Shown here: positions 37,790-50,476 of the stretch, one piece after another | Layout of the letters: the number at the start of each line of letters is the position of its first letter | Numbering within the stretch: the stretch's first letter is position 1 | Assembly: GCA_025716855.1 (NCBI GenBank) | Contig: JAIXMQ010000017.1 | Coordinates: forward strand, 372,001 to 436,000 | From: Pilaira anomala | Taxonomy: Eukaryota; Mucoromycota; Mucoromycetes; Mucorales; Mucoraceae | Length of the DNA: 64,000 nt | Direction of reading: 5' to 3' | Notes under the pieces: model-generated | What the model was told of the DNA's origin: nothing | Databases searched by the model: none | What the model saw: the letters and a program-made list of their open reading frames with translations, nothing else | Position numbers and translations under genes: made by a program

Positions 37790-38381
37790 ATGAAAACTTA
37801 CAAACTCGCATCAAATGTGTATGCGATTGGTGCTTTCGCAGCAGTTGCAGGGCTTATGTTTGGTTTTGATATCGGTTCAAATTCAGGTGTCATCGGTACT
37901 TCACAGTAAGTATAAATATTTAATGTAGATATATATATATACAATTATTATTTAAGAATAGTGATTAAAAAATTATGAAAATAGATATTTAGAATATTTC
38001 GATCATCCTTCACCAGTTTTACAAGGTGGTATCAATTCTGCTCTTTCTGCTGGTTGTTTTGTTGGTGCCTTATTTGCTGGTATTCCCGCAGATAAATACT
38101 CTCGTAAATATACACTTATTGGTGCATCTGCTCTTTTTATTCTCGGTGCAGTTCTTCAAGCTGCATGTAATGGCGTAGCTATGTTGTGTGCTGGTCGTGC
38201 ACTTGCTGGTATTTCTGTTGGTATTACTTCTATGGTTGTTCCTCTTTATCAAGCCGAGATTGCACCTAAAGAAATTCGTGGTCGTATTGTAGCTGTTCAA
38301 CAATGGAGTATTACCTGGGGTATTTTCATTGCGTAAGTAAATTATATTTTGTATTACTACCAAATCAGTCTTGAATTAATA

Positions 38382-38419
<38 letters not shown>

Positions 38420-39602
38420 GGTTTTGGGGACAATACGGCTGTCAATTTTTGACAGGAACTGCAGCTTTCCGTATTCCATGGGGTGTTCAAGCTATTCCCG
38501 CTGTTATTGTTTGTGCCGGTATGTGGTTCTTTCCTTTCACCCCTAGATGGTTAGCTTCCAAAGGCCGTATGGAGGAAGCATTAAAAGTTTTAGCTGATAT
38601 TCATGGTAATGGTGATCCTAGCCACCCTCGTGTCTTGGTTGAAATGGAAGAAATTGAAGCTACTATCGCATTTGATAGAGATGTTGCTTCCACTCGTTAC
38701 ACTGATTTGCTTAAACCTGGTATGCTTTACCGTGTATCACTTGGTGTATGTCTTCAAATCTGGCAACAGTTAACCGGTATGAACATTATCATGTTTTACG
38801 TTGTCATTTTATTCCAGCAGGCTGGTATTGGTAGCGGTCAAGAATCTACTCTTATTGCATCCGGTGTTTCTTATGTGGTCTTTGTTATTATGACAGTTCC
38901 TGCAATTATTTATATTGATAAATGGGGTCGTAGACCTACTTTAATCATTGGTGCTCTTTTCATGTCTATTTTCCTTTGGGTTGTTGGTGCTATTTTAGCT
39001 ACTGGTACATGGAGTCTTAATCCCGAAAGTGGAAAGTGGGTTGTTGAGCTCGCCTCTAAATCCAAAACAAACGGAGTTGCTGCCTGTGTTTATTTGTTTG
39101 TTGCTGCGTTTGGTTCGACTTGGGGTCCTCTTGGATGGATTTACCCCGCCGAGATTTATCCTCTTCGTGTACGTGCTACAGCTGTTTCCTTGTCCACTGC
39201 TTCTAACTGGCTCTTTAACTGGCTTTTGAACTTTTTTGTACCCATTTTAATGGAAGAAATTCATTATGGTTTATACTTTTTGTTTGCTGCTTTTAACTTC
39301 CTTATGATGATCCATGTTTACTTGGCATACCCAGAAACTAAAGGCTATACGGTAAAATAGAAAATTAGATGTCTAAAAACAAATTGAAATGTATTATTTA
39401 ACTTATCACCACTCTGCTTATTTTTTTTTTTTAGCTTGAAGAAATGGATATCGTATTTGAAAACAATCCCCGTAAAAAGATTCCTCGTGAAACAATGGAT
39501 AAATGGTTAAACGAAAGAGGTATTCGTCGTGATCAAGAAAGAAAAGACGCTTTAGCCTTAAAAGATGGTAGCTTTTCTTCTTCTATACCTGAAAAGGTTT
39601 AA
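37790..39602 (+). CDS. Sugar transporter, MFS sugar-porter family
   Basis: Twelve-TM hexose (or other monosaccharide) proton symporter or facilitator of the plasma membrane. Four exons: 37790-37905, 37985-38332, 38421-39351, 39435-39602; 520 aa. Family motifs: GLMFGFDIGSNSG in TM1, GALFAGIPADKYSRK (loop 2-3), GRALAGISVG then PLYQAEIAPKEIRGR (TM4-5 signature), QQLTGMNIIMFY in TM7, DKWGRRPT (loop 8-9), GPLGWIYPAEIYPLRVRA, and PETKGYTLEEMD ending the core. The usual PESPRWL after TM6 reads PFTPRWL here. In exon 3 the frame would end in a TAG inside intron 3, so the last intron is essential. Substrate not predictable from sequence. Confidence 0.92.
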
Positions 39603-40997
39603 AGTTCTTAATTTTTATTTTCTTTTACATTATATATATAATATTTAACCTACATTCACATCCCCATTCCCAACTTTATTCACATATATCAATTAAAGTT
39701 TATTTTAAAGATAGTAATATATAATTCATGTTGGGTCGACTTGTTTCATATGATTAAGCATCCAGCTTTTCAAAACTTTATATAAAAGTTGCGGCTTCTG
39801 TACTCATATGTGTATTTGTTGATGTATTCGCAAAATATTTTCTTCGTTTTATAATATTAATTAAGCCGTTATCTTGAATTATATTTTTTGAAGTGAGTAT
39901 CATCAATAAATAATAAACAGTTTATTGTATAGTTTAACATTCAAGTTAGCATATTAAATATATGTATATAAAGTTCATACATATTCAGTAGAGGGAATAA
40001 AGCTATCTAATCTTATCGCATAACCAATACTACATTTTAGGAAAGAACGTATGATCAAATTATGATACTTTTGTTGAGATATATGACAAAGTTAACTTTC
40101 GCTCCTACAGTCCCGTTGATTTTGAAATTTGTACCCATTTACTTTGGATTTTGGTAAACATAAGTTGCAATACAAAATCAAACATGTAAAAAGTATTGAG
40201 CTTAGACAAAGACATAATGCTAGTTATAAAGAAGAATCAAGTGAGAAAGGGCTTAAAAAAGGGGTTTTACTTGAACGTTTGATGACCGCGGATAAACTTC
40301 TCTAAAGCCATAGAATAGAAGATCAAAAGCCATTACATTAGGTGGGATCAGTAAAAACAAAGACGTGATGATATATTATTCATTGATGTTGGGCCTATTT
40401 AAAAAAACCGGTATCTTGTAGAACACTTTGGGGGTGTGTAATAATCTGAGCTGTAAAGTATCAAGCCAAAATTCGAACTGAATATGATTTCATGCCTCCC
40501 CCTCCCCCTCCTTTTTTTTTAATGTACTTCTTTCTCTTACTAAAATACTTTCACTATATCAATCAGGCGGTTTTACTAATTACGGTTGTTGCTTTAGATT
40601 ATTTGAATTTCATCCCTGCAGTAAAATTACTGATGTATGATAATTCAATCCAAATAAATAATTATAAGAGAATGACATATGTTTACTATATGACGTTAAT
40701 ACTGCGATAAAAATTTAGTTTTGACAATGTAAAATTCTGAATACGAAAAGGTAAAAACACAGATTTCCGCTGGTATTTATATAATTTAGTGGGGGGTAAC
40801 TACATGTTATACAAAAAAAAAAAAAGAGATATATTGAATGAATATAAGAAGATCTGATATAATTGAAAAGAAAAAATGTTTAAAGAGGATATTTATAAGA
40901 GGGTAATAGTTTGAACAGAGAAAGGGGATATTTTTTTTTTTTTTTTTTTTGGAGTAGAATAATATATATATATATATATATTTATATTTTGTAGCGC
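39603..40997. other. Intergenic, 1.4 kb, convergent 3' ends
   Basis: No gene seen. The stretch lies between the 3' ends of the sugar transporter and SSD1. It contains a C/T-rich patch near 40497-40520, a T22 run near 40931 and (AT)n just before the SSD1 stop. Confidence 0.5.
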
Positions 40998-43900
40998 TCA
41001 AGAAAATGGATTAGCAGCTAATATACGAATGACAGGAGGAGTTCTGACTAATTCAATGATAAGAACAACACGAATTTTGTCTAAAGCTTTAAGTGTTTGG
41101 AAACCTTGTTCAGTACTAAAAGCAGTACTATCCGAGAGTCTACCACGAACAATTGAAGCGCGTCTGTTAGAAGATCGAGTGGATTCAGGGCGACGGTTCA
41201 TGATGGCAGGAGTTGAGATTGACTTATTGGGGATAACTTGAAGAGGAGCAGAAGATTCTTGATATTTGACAGCTAATCGACTTACAACAGGTTCAGCCTG
41301 AGAATAAAGTGGGTTCTTATATTCTTCAACTTCCTCTTCCTCTTCTTCTTCTTCTTCTTTTTGGAGTTTTGGAGAGGTAGGACGACTTGTACCATTCATT
41401 TCAGCTAAAAGAGCTTCATCATCCATGTCATCTTCTTCTTCGTCTTCTTCATCAGATAAATTCCAATCTACTTTCTTACCGGTAGAGGTATCAACCCCCT
41501 TTCTCCAAAACATGGTCAATGATTGATTCGTTGAGTTATAATCTGATCTCCAAACAGGTAAACAAGCGAGATGAATACGTTTTTCGAGATTTAATTCAGG
41601 AATAATGACATCAAAGTATTGATCAAAGACAGCTACAACAATAGCTTCACGGAAGATGAGTGAAGGGGTTGAAATCGATTGAGGTACTCGTTGCTGTTCA
41701 GATAACTTGTTCATATGAACTGATAAAAACATCAGGTTACTTTGGTCGCGAGCATAAATTGCAGCCTCTTTTTTAACATTACAATGTTGAGCAAGTTTTT
41801 GAACTGTGTCTCTATCAAGAGAGAATCGTTTCTCTATGAAGAATAAAATAGTATTAATACATGTTAAATGTATAAATATATATATATATTTTACCTCCAG
41901 AACCTAAAGTAGCTTCTAATTGGCGATGAACAATAATGTCAGCAAATCTTCTACTGGGAGCAGTAAAGTGAGTGAAAAGAGGCGTATTTAATGCGTAATG
42001 AGAATATTTAACAATATCTACACTTCCAGAGCAGAAATATTTGGGAGGTTGAAGTGTCTTTAAGACAATGACAGAAACCAACTTTCTGAGTTTCAAGTCT
42101 TGAATGGATTGAATTGAATCCTCAAGTTTTCCAGCATTTGTGCTATCCAATTGTACACCCAAATGACGAGAAGCATATTCACAAAGTTCCCTCTATTTTA
42201 TAATTGTACATAATTTAATTCTATGTTCACTTTTATATATATATATATATCAATCTAGAAACATACCATTTTACGCTCTGAAGGTGGAGCCTGTCTACGT
42301 AATAGGGCATGATTAGGGAATTGACTTGAAATTTTTTGAGCGACAGTTTTGTTGGCCAAATGTAAAAACTCTTTTACCATGATGGCAGCCGGATTTTTAT
42401 GACTGACGGAAACGGTAATAGGTTCATCATTTTGGAATTCATATTCAAGTTCTTCACGGGCTTGTGTAAATAAACCATTGGCTTTACGATGTTCACGTAA
42501 AGTACAAGATAATGTGTGAAGAGATACAATATCTTTTGTGATTTGTTGATCAGATGACTTGTCCTGTTGTTGGTGATCCAATATCTTTTGTGCGTCATCA
42601 TATGTAAATTGTGCTGAAGATCTAAATATTTTAAAAGTTATTAAGAGAGAGAGAGAGAGTGAGTGAGAGATTTTAAAATATTAAAACATATATAACTTTA
42701 CTTTATAATTGTCTTTCCAACCCAAGTATCTTTAATTTCACCCTTTTGATTCATTTTCCAAATAATAGAGAAAGTAAATCTAGAGAGAGCATAATATTTA
42801 ATCTATGTATGTAAAAAAAAAATATATATATATGTACCTAGACTCATTAGGAGATAAATTGGTCACTTGTTCAGTTAATTCTTGAGGAATCATTGGAACA
42901 AAAGTATGAATTAAATCAACACGCACGGCTCTTGCCCGAGCTTCCTTATCGAGAGCAGATTGTGATTTGATAAAATAGGTTACATCACTAATATGAACAC
43001 CAACTTCCCAGGTATCTGTGTCCAACTGTTTGATCGATAATGCATCGTCAAGAACTACAAAATAATTTTTTTTTTTTTTTTTTAGTGCCACACTTGTATT
43101 ACAAATATATATATATATATTTACCATTTGATCCTTTAGGATCAATTGTAAAAGTTATTGTGTCTTGTCTTAAATCACGACGAGATGCATCTGCTTCCAA
43201 ATGGAAAGGAATTGAAGGTAAACAACTTTTTACTGCATCAGAGAAATCAGTATCAGTGACATTGTTATCAGCAAAGATGGCTTTAGTCTGGGTAGAAAGT
43301 TCATACACAGAACCTAATTCACGTTCTAAAGTACCAAAAGGGTGAAGAGATGTAATAGGCCATCTTTTCATTGAACCCTATATATATATATCAATATTAC
43401 AAATATTAGTTATATATACATTCTATATCATATACTTGTCTAATGCACACTTTACCACAAACAAACTAGTAGAATATCCTTCGCTATTATCAACAAAATC
43501 AGATGGGGCTTGTTCAATAGGAATTGCAATCAAAGGAACACGCTTATCAGTTGATTTAAACCAAACAATTCTAGGCGCTTCTTTACGAATTAAAGCATCT
43601 TTACCATGAATCGATTTTCTAGCTTCTTCAGCAGCCTTTTCTTCTTGCGCACGTTTATTGTTAGGTCTCATTAAAGTTAATGTTCTATAATAAAAATAAA
43701 TAGAATATAAGATAAATGATTCAATACGTATATGTCTAAAAAAAAAAAAAAAAAAAACTTACCCTGAAAATACTTGATTTTGAGCTCTTTCTAGAATAGC
43801 TACAACAACACCACAATATTTAGGTTTCACCACATCTACATCTTCATCACCACCAAAGATGATTTCATTTTCATCTTCTTCATCAGGTAAACGTACTTTA

Positions 43901-45468
43901 GCTTGACCTCCATTACGAATTAATTTTGCCTCTTCTTTTTCTTTCTTTTCCTTTAATACCTTATCCACATCCACTAATCGAACAGCGACTACATCACCTT
44001 CTAATGCTCTGTTTCTATCACGAGAGCCACAGATATAAATATCATCATCTAAATCCTCACAGTAAACATATGCATCACTTCTATTACGCTTATTCACACG
44101 TAAAGCACCCCGACTTAATTGACGAGAACGGAAGAGAGGTGGTAAGGCTGAAAATGGTAAATGAGCGATAAAGAGTGGACGACGTTGATGAGGGTTTGCA
44201 TCATCACGAGCAAAATTCACTCTTGTGGGAGTAAAAGGAACAAGTTGAAATGAGTTACGATTGCTAGTTGGGGCAGTAGTGGTTGTTGTTGTCGTTGTGG
44301 CCGTCGTGGCTGTCGTACCACCTGTACTTGATCTCCAATCCATATCCAAATTACGAGAGGAACGACGTTGATGACCATTCGATAGCCTTTTACTTTCATT
44401 TAAAGCATCTTCTTTCGCCGCAGATAAATTTAATGGTTTATTAAACATGATACGTCGATTACCACCCATATTTTCAATGGCAACATTTTCATTTAAAGTA
44501 GGCATTTGAAGTGAAGTACGTTTCGATAATAGACCCGTAGAGATACTTGTTGAAATAGGTGACATATTTTCAAATTGTTGTGATTCGGAATAACGACGTG
44601 AAATTGTAGGTGGTGGTCTATTCAGGTCTGAATTTCTTCTATTATTCATCATATCATTTTTTGGTTGAAAAGTCCCCATTAATTTAGCTTCAGCTTCAGC
44701 AAGCGCTTCATCACGAGAAAGGTTATTAAATATGTTACCCGAATCAAAACCACCTGTTGCATTGCTAGAACGTCTTGACCTATTATTGTTTCCATTATTA
44801 TTCACTTTCTCGAATGTTAAATTACTTTGCATATCGGAGACACCATTACTGTTGTTGTACGACAATCTTTTATTATTGGTAACACCACTATTATAAGAAG
44901 AAGATGAAGAGGAAACCAAAGCTGACATACTATGTTGCTTACGATGACCTTTTGTATGTTGTTGATTAAGTGAGTTATTGTTGTTATTATTATTAATGAC
45001 GGGAGGTAAGTTTTTAAGAGTATTAATCATATCTTGTAAAGAATCCAAATGTGAAGGTTGTTTATTCTTTTTTTGTGCGTCATCTTCTTCAACTAAAGTT
45101 TGTAGCCCAAAATTATTATTCAAATTTCGACGACCGTTAGCAACAGAAAGGTTAGATACAACTAAGTCAGAAGAAGACCTAGACCGTTGATGTCCTTTAT
45201 TTTGTTGAAATGAAAGTTTCTTATCAGGTACTACACCACCACCACCACCACCACCACCACTACCAAGAGAACGACGCTTATCAGGTACAGGTGCACTTTC
45301 TCTATGAGAAGGGAACTTTTTTTTTTTTTTTTTTTTTTTTATGTATGATAGTTAGTAAAGCCTATATGTATAAATTACTTGATACTTTACCATTTTATCT
45401 GAAGAGTCAAACAGACCTCTTGTACTTTCAGGGGCTGTTTGATGTTCCAAAGTTTCAAGCGAGTTCAT
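40998..45468 (-). CDS. SSD1: Ssd1-like RNA-binding RNB-domain protein (pseudonuclease)
   Basis: mRNA-binding translational regulator of cell-wall and polarity genes, acting downstream of the NDR kinase Cbk1. Nine exons: 45468-45391, 45315-43763, 43684-43456, 43377-43125, 43054-42838, 42779-42702, 42621-42267, 42192-41895, 41833-40998; 1,298 aa (yeast 1,250). Residues 1-390 are disordered, rich in Ser/Asn/Gln, and contain three H-x-[RK]-x-x-S motifs (about 67-72 HQRSRS, 150-155 HRKQHS, 341-346 HQRRSS). Cold-shock-like segments precede the RNB domain (about 690-1,030), which includes TAPSRRFADIIVHRQL. The catalytic loop TIDPKGSNVLDDAL keeps the first and last two aspartates of RNase II but has Val where RNase II has Asp207, consistent with loss of nuclease activity. 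An acidic stretch (EEDEEEDDMDDE) lies near the C-terminus. Confidence 0.94.
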
Positions 45469-45831
45469 TTTTTTTTTTTTAATAAAAATTTAATTTATTT
45501 ATTTGATGTCTTTTTTATTACAACCCAAACTTAAAAACGCAAAAAGTAATTTTTGTATTTTTATTTGCTTTTTTTCTTTCTTTCTTTCTTTCTTTCTAAC
45601 TCACTGAAGCTATAGAAATCACTCTTTTTTATCCTTTATAAAAAAAGAGAAAGAAAGAAGAAAAAAAAGGTAAAAGAAAATAAAAAGGAAAAGAAAGGTA
45701 AAATATAAAAGTAATACAGAATAATAAAAAACGAGGTGTTGAGTTACAAATACAGTAAGTGGAAAAAGTTTTATTTTGAACACAAAAAAATTTATCTTTT
45801 TATATATATATATATATATTTTTTAAAAACC
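45469..45831. other. Divergent intergenic promoter, SSD1 / CCCH gene
   Basis: About 360 bp with a CTTT repeat (45570-45597) and a purine-rich A/G tract (45640-45710) that are complementary in composition. No coding sequence seen. Both flanking genes would take their promoters from here. Confidence 0.55.
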
Positions 45832-46472
45832 ATGTACACAACAACTAAACGTTTTCCTGCTCCTTGTCGATTTTTTACTCAAGGAAACTGTAGAGCAGGA
45901 CAAGAATGTCAATTTGCTCATATATTACCTTTTAACGGTACTCCTAAATCCAAAAGTCAAGTTGTTGAGGTTGGTGAAGAAAATAACGGTTCAGGTCAAG
46001 ACTTGCATTCTATTCAAAAAGCTATTCTTAACTTAGAAATAGATCAATTAGAGAAAAAATATGCCAATTGTTTTCAAAATACAATGTAATAACCAATTTC
46101 AACTTAAGAAAAAAGATGAAAATAATAACTTTCTTTCTTTCAATAATAGACAAAAAGATTTGAATACTTTAATCGACCTAGTTTTACCACTGGAAAATAA
46201 AGAAGATATCAAAGTACAACTCATTATTCCATATAATTATCCTGATTCTCAATGTACACTTCAGATTCAAAACGCAAACATGACTTCACAAACAAAAAGG
46301 TAGATTGAATTATAGGTACCCCCTTTTTCTTTTTTTTTAAGGCATACTAATCTCTTTTTTTCTCTGTAGTAACATTCAAGCTGCTTTTGAAGATTATGAA
46401 TGGCACCAAATGAGACACAAAACATTGGTTCAACAGCTGGACTGGTTAACCACTCACTTTAATGCCCTTTAA
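45832..46472 (+). pseudogene. CCCH zinc-finger gene with apparent +1 frameshift (possible RWD-like region)
   Basis: The first frame (45832-46089) encodes MYTTTKRFPAPCRFFTQGNC and onward: a CCCH finger (C-x7-C-x5-C-x3-H), a polar linker, then an amphipathic SIQKAILNLEIDQLEKKYA, and stops at 46089. The next frame continues without a gap (NNQFQLKKKDENNN ... LIIPYNYPDSQC), an RWD/UBC-like pattern with PYNYPDS. It runs to a donor at 46300, joining an exon at 46370-46472 ending QLDWLTTHFNAL. The shift must lie between 46052 (after a TAG in frame 2) and 46089; an A6 run at 46054-46059 falls there. It may be a sequencing error in a homopolymer, a recent pseudogene, or recoding. With the shift the product is about 210 aa, probably an RNA- or ubiquitin-linked protein. 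I do not restore the sequence. Confidence 0.6.
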
Positions 46473-46664
46473 CGCGTTCCTTTTTTTTTTTTTAAATTTA
46501 TTCATTTATTACTTTTTTTTTTTTTAAAAAAACTTTGTTGTTTGTGATTGCGTGTGTGAAGTGAATATGTTTTGTGTACGTGTGCGTGGGTGTTCGTATA
46601 TTTGTGTGTGTGTGTGTGTATGTGTGTATGTTTGTTCTTCTAATAATACATTTATATAACTTAT

Positions 46665-47441
46665 TTAAAGTTTAACAGCAGATTCTACAGCCTTCTTTCC
46701 AACTTTATTTGCTAATGCATTAACACCAAATAAGGCAGAAGCAATCCAAACCTTTACAGTGATACTACCGTTCTTATTAGCAAAAGTATGACGTCCAACA
46801 TCCACCAAAGATTTATGACTTGTGAATTGGAAAGTACCCAATGATTTACGCATGACTTGTGTTCTTGAAGCACCCTTTCTACGTCCAGAACGACCAGAAA
46901 CTTGATATTTAATACCTTGAATAGCTGAAGTAATTTGTCCATTAGCCACTTGAGGTAATAAACTGTTCCATTGTACAGCAAAAGGCATGTTATGGGGAAG
47001 AGGTGGTTTAACGAGTGGGACACCCTTCATGAATCTACGGGTCAATTGAGACCAACCAATTCTCTCTGCATTAATCGTAAGATATTGTGCAAGAATTTCG
47101 GCGTTCATATAAGGATAGTTTACTTTGATGAAGCGTAAGTCGACATATTTGCCGGGATAAAGTGAACTGACGAGTTTTTCAAGGGGTTCTAATTTGAAAT
47201 CGGCTACTTTACCAAAAGTAGGATCAGCATAATAGTAAAGTTGAATAGTGACTTTTGAAGGTGAATGACGGAAGGCAGGGGTAGAAGTCAAATGTGTTTG
47301 GAAAAAGTGCTTCAAAGTAGCTTTGGTGGCTCCGTCCTTTTCCCATAATAAATTGTTGCGTGCATTACGTGAAAAACTGTAAATTGACGTATTCCAGTCT
47401 TGTTTTCCCTTTAAACTAAGAGCTTTGATACTTTTTGACAT
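46665..47441 (-). CDS. Nuclear-encoded mitochondrial small-subunit ribosomal protein uS3-like (Var1/Rps3)
   Basis: Single-exon, 258 aa, basic. The C-terminal third carries the uS3 pattern: GIKYQVSGRSGRRKGASRTQ (about 181-200) then FANKNGSITVKVWIASALFG, matching the G-x-x-V-x-x-SGR-x-GR and NKNG-x-I-x-VKVWI ends of S3. The middle FIKVNYPYMNAEILAQYLTI corresponds to the rps3/Var1-type linker. In many fungi this protein is encoded in mtDNA; here it is nuclear, with normal nuclear codon context. The N-terminus (MSKSIKALSLKGKQDWNTS) is basic and Ser-rich and may act as an import signal. It is convergent with the CCCH gene, separated by a (TG)n-containing 3' region. The family call rests on the C-terminal motif and is fairly good. 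Confidence 0.7.
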   Translation of the reverse strand: MSKSIKALSLKGKQDWNTSIYSFSRNARNNLLWEKDGATKATLKHFFQTHLTSTPAFRHSPSKVTIQLYYYADPTFGKVADFKLEPLEKLVSSLYPGKYVDLRFIKVNYPYMNAEILAQYLTINAERIGWSQLTRRFMKGVPLVKPPLPHNMPFAVQWNSLLPQVANGQITSAIQGIKYQVSGRSGRRKGASRTQVMRKSLGTFQFTSHKSLVDVGRHTFANKNGSITVKVWIASALFGVNALANKVGKKAVESAVKL

Positions 47442-48792
47442 TTCTTTTTTTTTTTTCTCTCTAAAAGATAAAAAGCTTCAACCCAGGACCCAAAAAAAAA
47501 AAAAAAAAAAAAAACCACCAGGGATTGATTTTACCTAACATAAAACAGTCACTATATCCTCTCCGCTCTCTCTCTCTCTCTCTCAAGTTCTTCCTTTAGC
47601 ATGAGAAAAGAAGAGAGCCTTCAAATGTGTTTTTCTCTTTGGCAAAGCTCAAAACATTTAATAGTTAATCATTATCAAATATAATAAAAGAAAGTTTGAA
47701 TTTTAACCTGATCGCGTTACTTTGGTATAGTATAATTAAAACTGACTTGGAAGTTTCAAGTGGTAACTAAGCTCCTATAACAGCTCATATATGTAGAAGA
47801 TACAATCTGTATCCGGATTATAAATTGAGTATATACCTTTGTAAATATCAAATACAAACGTTATAAAAGAAATTGGACGCTCCGTATAAGCCGGAACCGT
47901 TAATAATTCTTTTTAATTACATGACTTGAAGCAAAATAATAAAATATTGTCTACATATAGAGATCCTTTTTAAAGACACTCACTTTGAAAATATCTTCTT
48001 GAGGTTAGATACGCAATAATGAGTTAATTGAGGGCTGGTTGCCATAGGTATCTTTTTTTTTTTTTGTCTCACTATCAAATAGAGACAATTGGCGGGAAGT
48101 TTACTGGCTTATGGCTGAAAGATTTTATAACTTAAGAAATTGGTGACCACTTCTTCTGTCCGTTCTGTGAGAAGAAATATGAAGCCTACGAGGTTGAGTA
48201 CGCAGAGTGAAATAAAAAAAGCCATTCACAAAGGATACAGCAATTGTTAGCCTAGTAAAATTTATGAATGTATCTGCTGCATTGAAAAAATTAAATCCCT
48301 GAAAAATGTCTTGGTATTTTTTTTTTTTTTTAATTATAAACAAAAACAAGCCAAAAAAAGCTTCGTTGTTCTTACATTTTTGTACAACAAAAAACTTGTG
48401 GTAAAACATTTTTTTTTTCTTTTTTACAGCCACAAAAAAAGCACTTTCAAATCATTTTGAAAACAAAGTATATAACATGTAATATAAAGGTAAAATAGTA
48501 ATGAAACTACTATGCATCCAAAAATAGTATTTTAATTTAAAAGAAAAAATGTCATCATTTTAGTTTATTTTTGTAGGTACGTCAAGCTAAAAAAAGAGAT
48601 TGGGCGAAGATTTTATATAAACACAGAAGTTTGGGCTTATTTGACGTTACACGCCAATAAGCACTTTTTTATTTTTTCAAGAAAAAAGGGGAAAAATAAG
48701 TTGGGAATATAAATAATTTAAAAAAAAAAAAAAAGACTTGCCATTATTCTAAGTAGCAAGTTTTTAAAGATTTATATGTATATTTTCTATGA
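47442..48792. other. Intergenic, 1.35 kb
   Basis: No supported gene. A (CT)n tract lies at 47566-47584. A frame on the minus strand at 48125-48300 has a mildly protein-like stretch (FINFTRLTIAVSFVNGF) but is followed by poly-Lys homopolymer translation and matches nothing I know. Confidence 0.5.
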
Positions 48793-50293
48793 TTATTTAG
48801 AAATTCTCTCTTGATAACGAACATAACTGTAATAACCTGATCCAATTAAGGCTAATAAAATACCAAGGCCATTCTATAAAAAGATTTTTTTTTTTTTTTT
48901 TAGTGACCTAAAAAAGAAAAAAGGATCGTCGGAAATACTTACTAAGGCTGAGATTTCATTTTTGAAAATCATAGCGGCTAAAACGGTTTGGACACAGGAC
49001 TAAAAGGAAAAAAAAAAAAAAAAAAAAAAAAATGAATATAAAGTATAGAATATTAGAAATAAGTTATCATTTACCTTTGCAGTACCACTGATAGTATTTG
49101 TCAAAGCAGAGGTGTACTTGACCTGCAAGAACATGGCAATATTGATACCAAATCCAGTAATACCAGTTATGGTCTAAAAAAAAATATATATATATATTTT
49201 TAACACCCAATGAAAAGAAATTAATCCTTATTATTTGTTTACCATTAAAACCCAAAAGCTTGATGTATAAATGATTTCAGAGGTCTCCATGATTTCAGTG
49301 ATTTCCCCAGATAACAAGAGAAGGGGAGAAAGGAAAAGGATAGCAAGTGTAGTATTATAATGAAGCAATCTCCTAAATAATTTAAAAAATATGTCAGTTA
49401 AGTACAATTATCTCCCCCTTTTATATATTGCTTGTCCTTACCATTGATTATTGTCAACATATACTAAGGTCTTTTGAACATAAATACCGTATAAAGCAAC
49501 AAATGCACTGGAACCAACACCGTAGAAAATACCAGCCCAAGAAAAGTTAAACTCACCATAAGAACCGATTACAAAACCTGAAAATACAATACCACAAGCT
49601 ACCAGAGCTGAAAAAGATGTCTTTTTGCGAAGAATAACATATGTGAAGAGGATAGTAAAGTTGATGGATAATGATCTAGCAACCTAATATCATGTCAATA
49701 ATCAATATACACAAATACAGACACACACACATACACACACACACACTAAGTTTAACTCTCTAACTCTCTCTCTAACCCTCTCTCTTACTAACTTACTTGA
49801 TAAAATGTAACATGGACGTACTTCAAACACAAGTTATTCATTACCAACATACCAACATAGACAAAAGTTAAAGGTGCCACCTTTTTTGCAACAGCCAAGT
49901 TGAATTCATAAGGTGGAATGATGCTAAACAATTTATAACTAGCAAAGAAGTTGAGTTCATCTCCAAATAATAATAAAAAAAAAATAAAAAATAGTTTTTC
50001 TCTTACCTCTTACCGAGAGAAGCCCAGACGAGTAAAAGACCCAAAGCAACTACGAGTTGGTACCAAGTAACAAAGAGAGCATAAGGAAAGTCAGAAGAAC
50101 CACTCATGATAATCTTGTTTAAAAATACAACAGAAAGTGAGATAACAAAGTAGAAACTGACGACAGCAGCAATAAGTGGTAACGGATGCTGCTTTTCACC
50201 TCTGGTTTGAACTGGTGTAGGTAAAAAAGGTTCTTCACTTTCATCCATGTCTTTACGACTCATTGGAATGTCGTTATCTCTAGTAGAATTCAT
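48793..50293 (-). CDS. Nucleotide-sugar transporter, GDP-fucose transporter (SLC35C1) type
   Basis: Golgi antiporter importing GDP-fucose (likely) in exchange for GMP; part of the triose-phosphate/nucleotide-sugar transporter superfamily. Seven exons: 50293-50007, 49923-49797, 49683-49442, 49372-49243, 49173-49075, 48999-48943, 48873-48793; 340 aa. Seen: VVFLNKIIMS in TM1, then SDFPYALFVTWYQ; NNLCLKYVHVTFYQVARSL (the SLC35C segment), GFVIGSYGEFNFSW, and the C-terminal KYTSALTNTISGTAKSCVQT. Ten hydrophobic helices are expected. Substrate prediction rests on similarity to SLC35C1. Mucoralean walls contain fucose, which fits. Confidence 0.85.
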
Positions 50294-50476
50294 ATTTGCC
50301 TATTAAATACAGTAGATAGAGAGAAAAAAAAAAAAAAAGGAGGAAGGACAGAAATAACTAAAAAAAAAAAAAGTTCTTTTTAACGTTTTCAAAATCCACC
50401 AAATATGACTTTCTTTTTTCTACTTTTTTTTTTTTTTTTTTTTTTTTTACTATTCTTCTTCTTTACTTTAAACAGG

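Noticed and set aside
48125..48433. Minus-strand 102-codon frame with a hydrophobic stretch
   Set aside because: Flanked by poly-Lys homopolymer translation; no recognisable family, start context or introns linking to other coding sequence.
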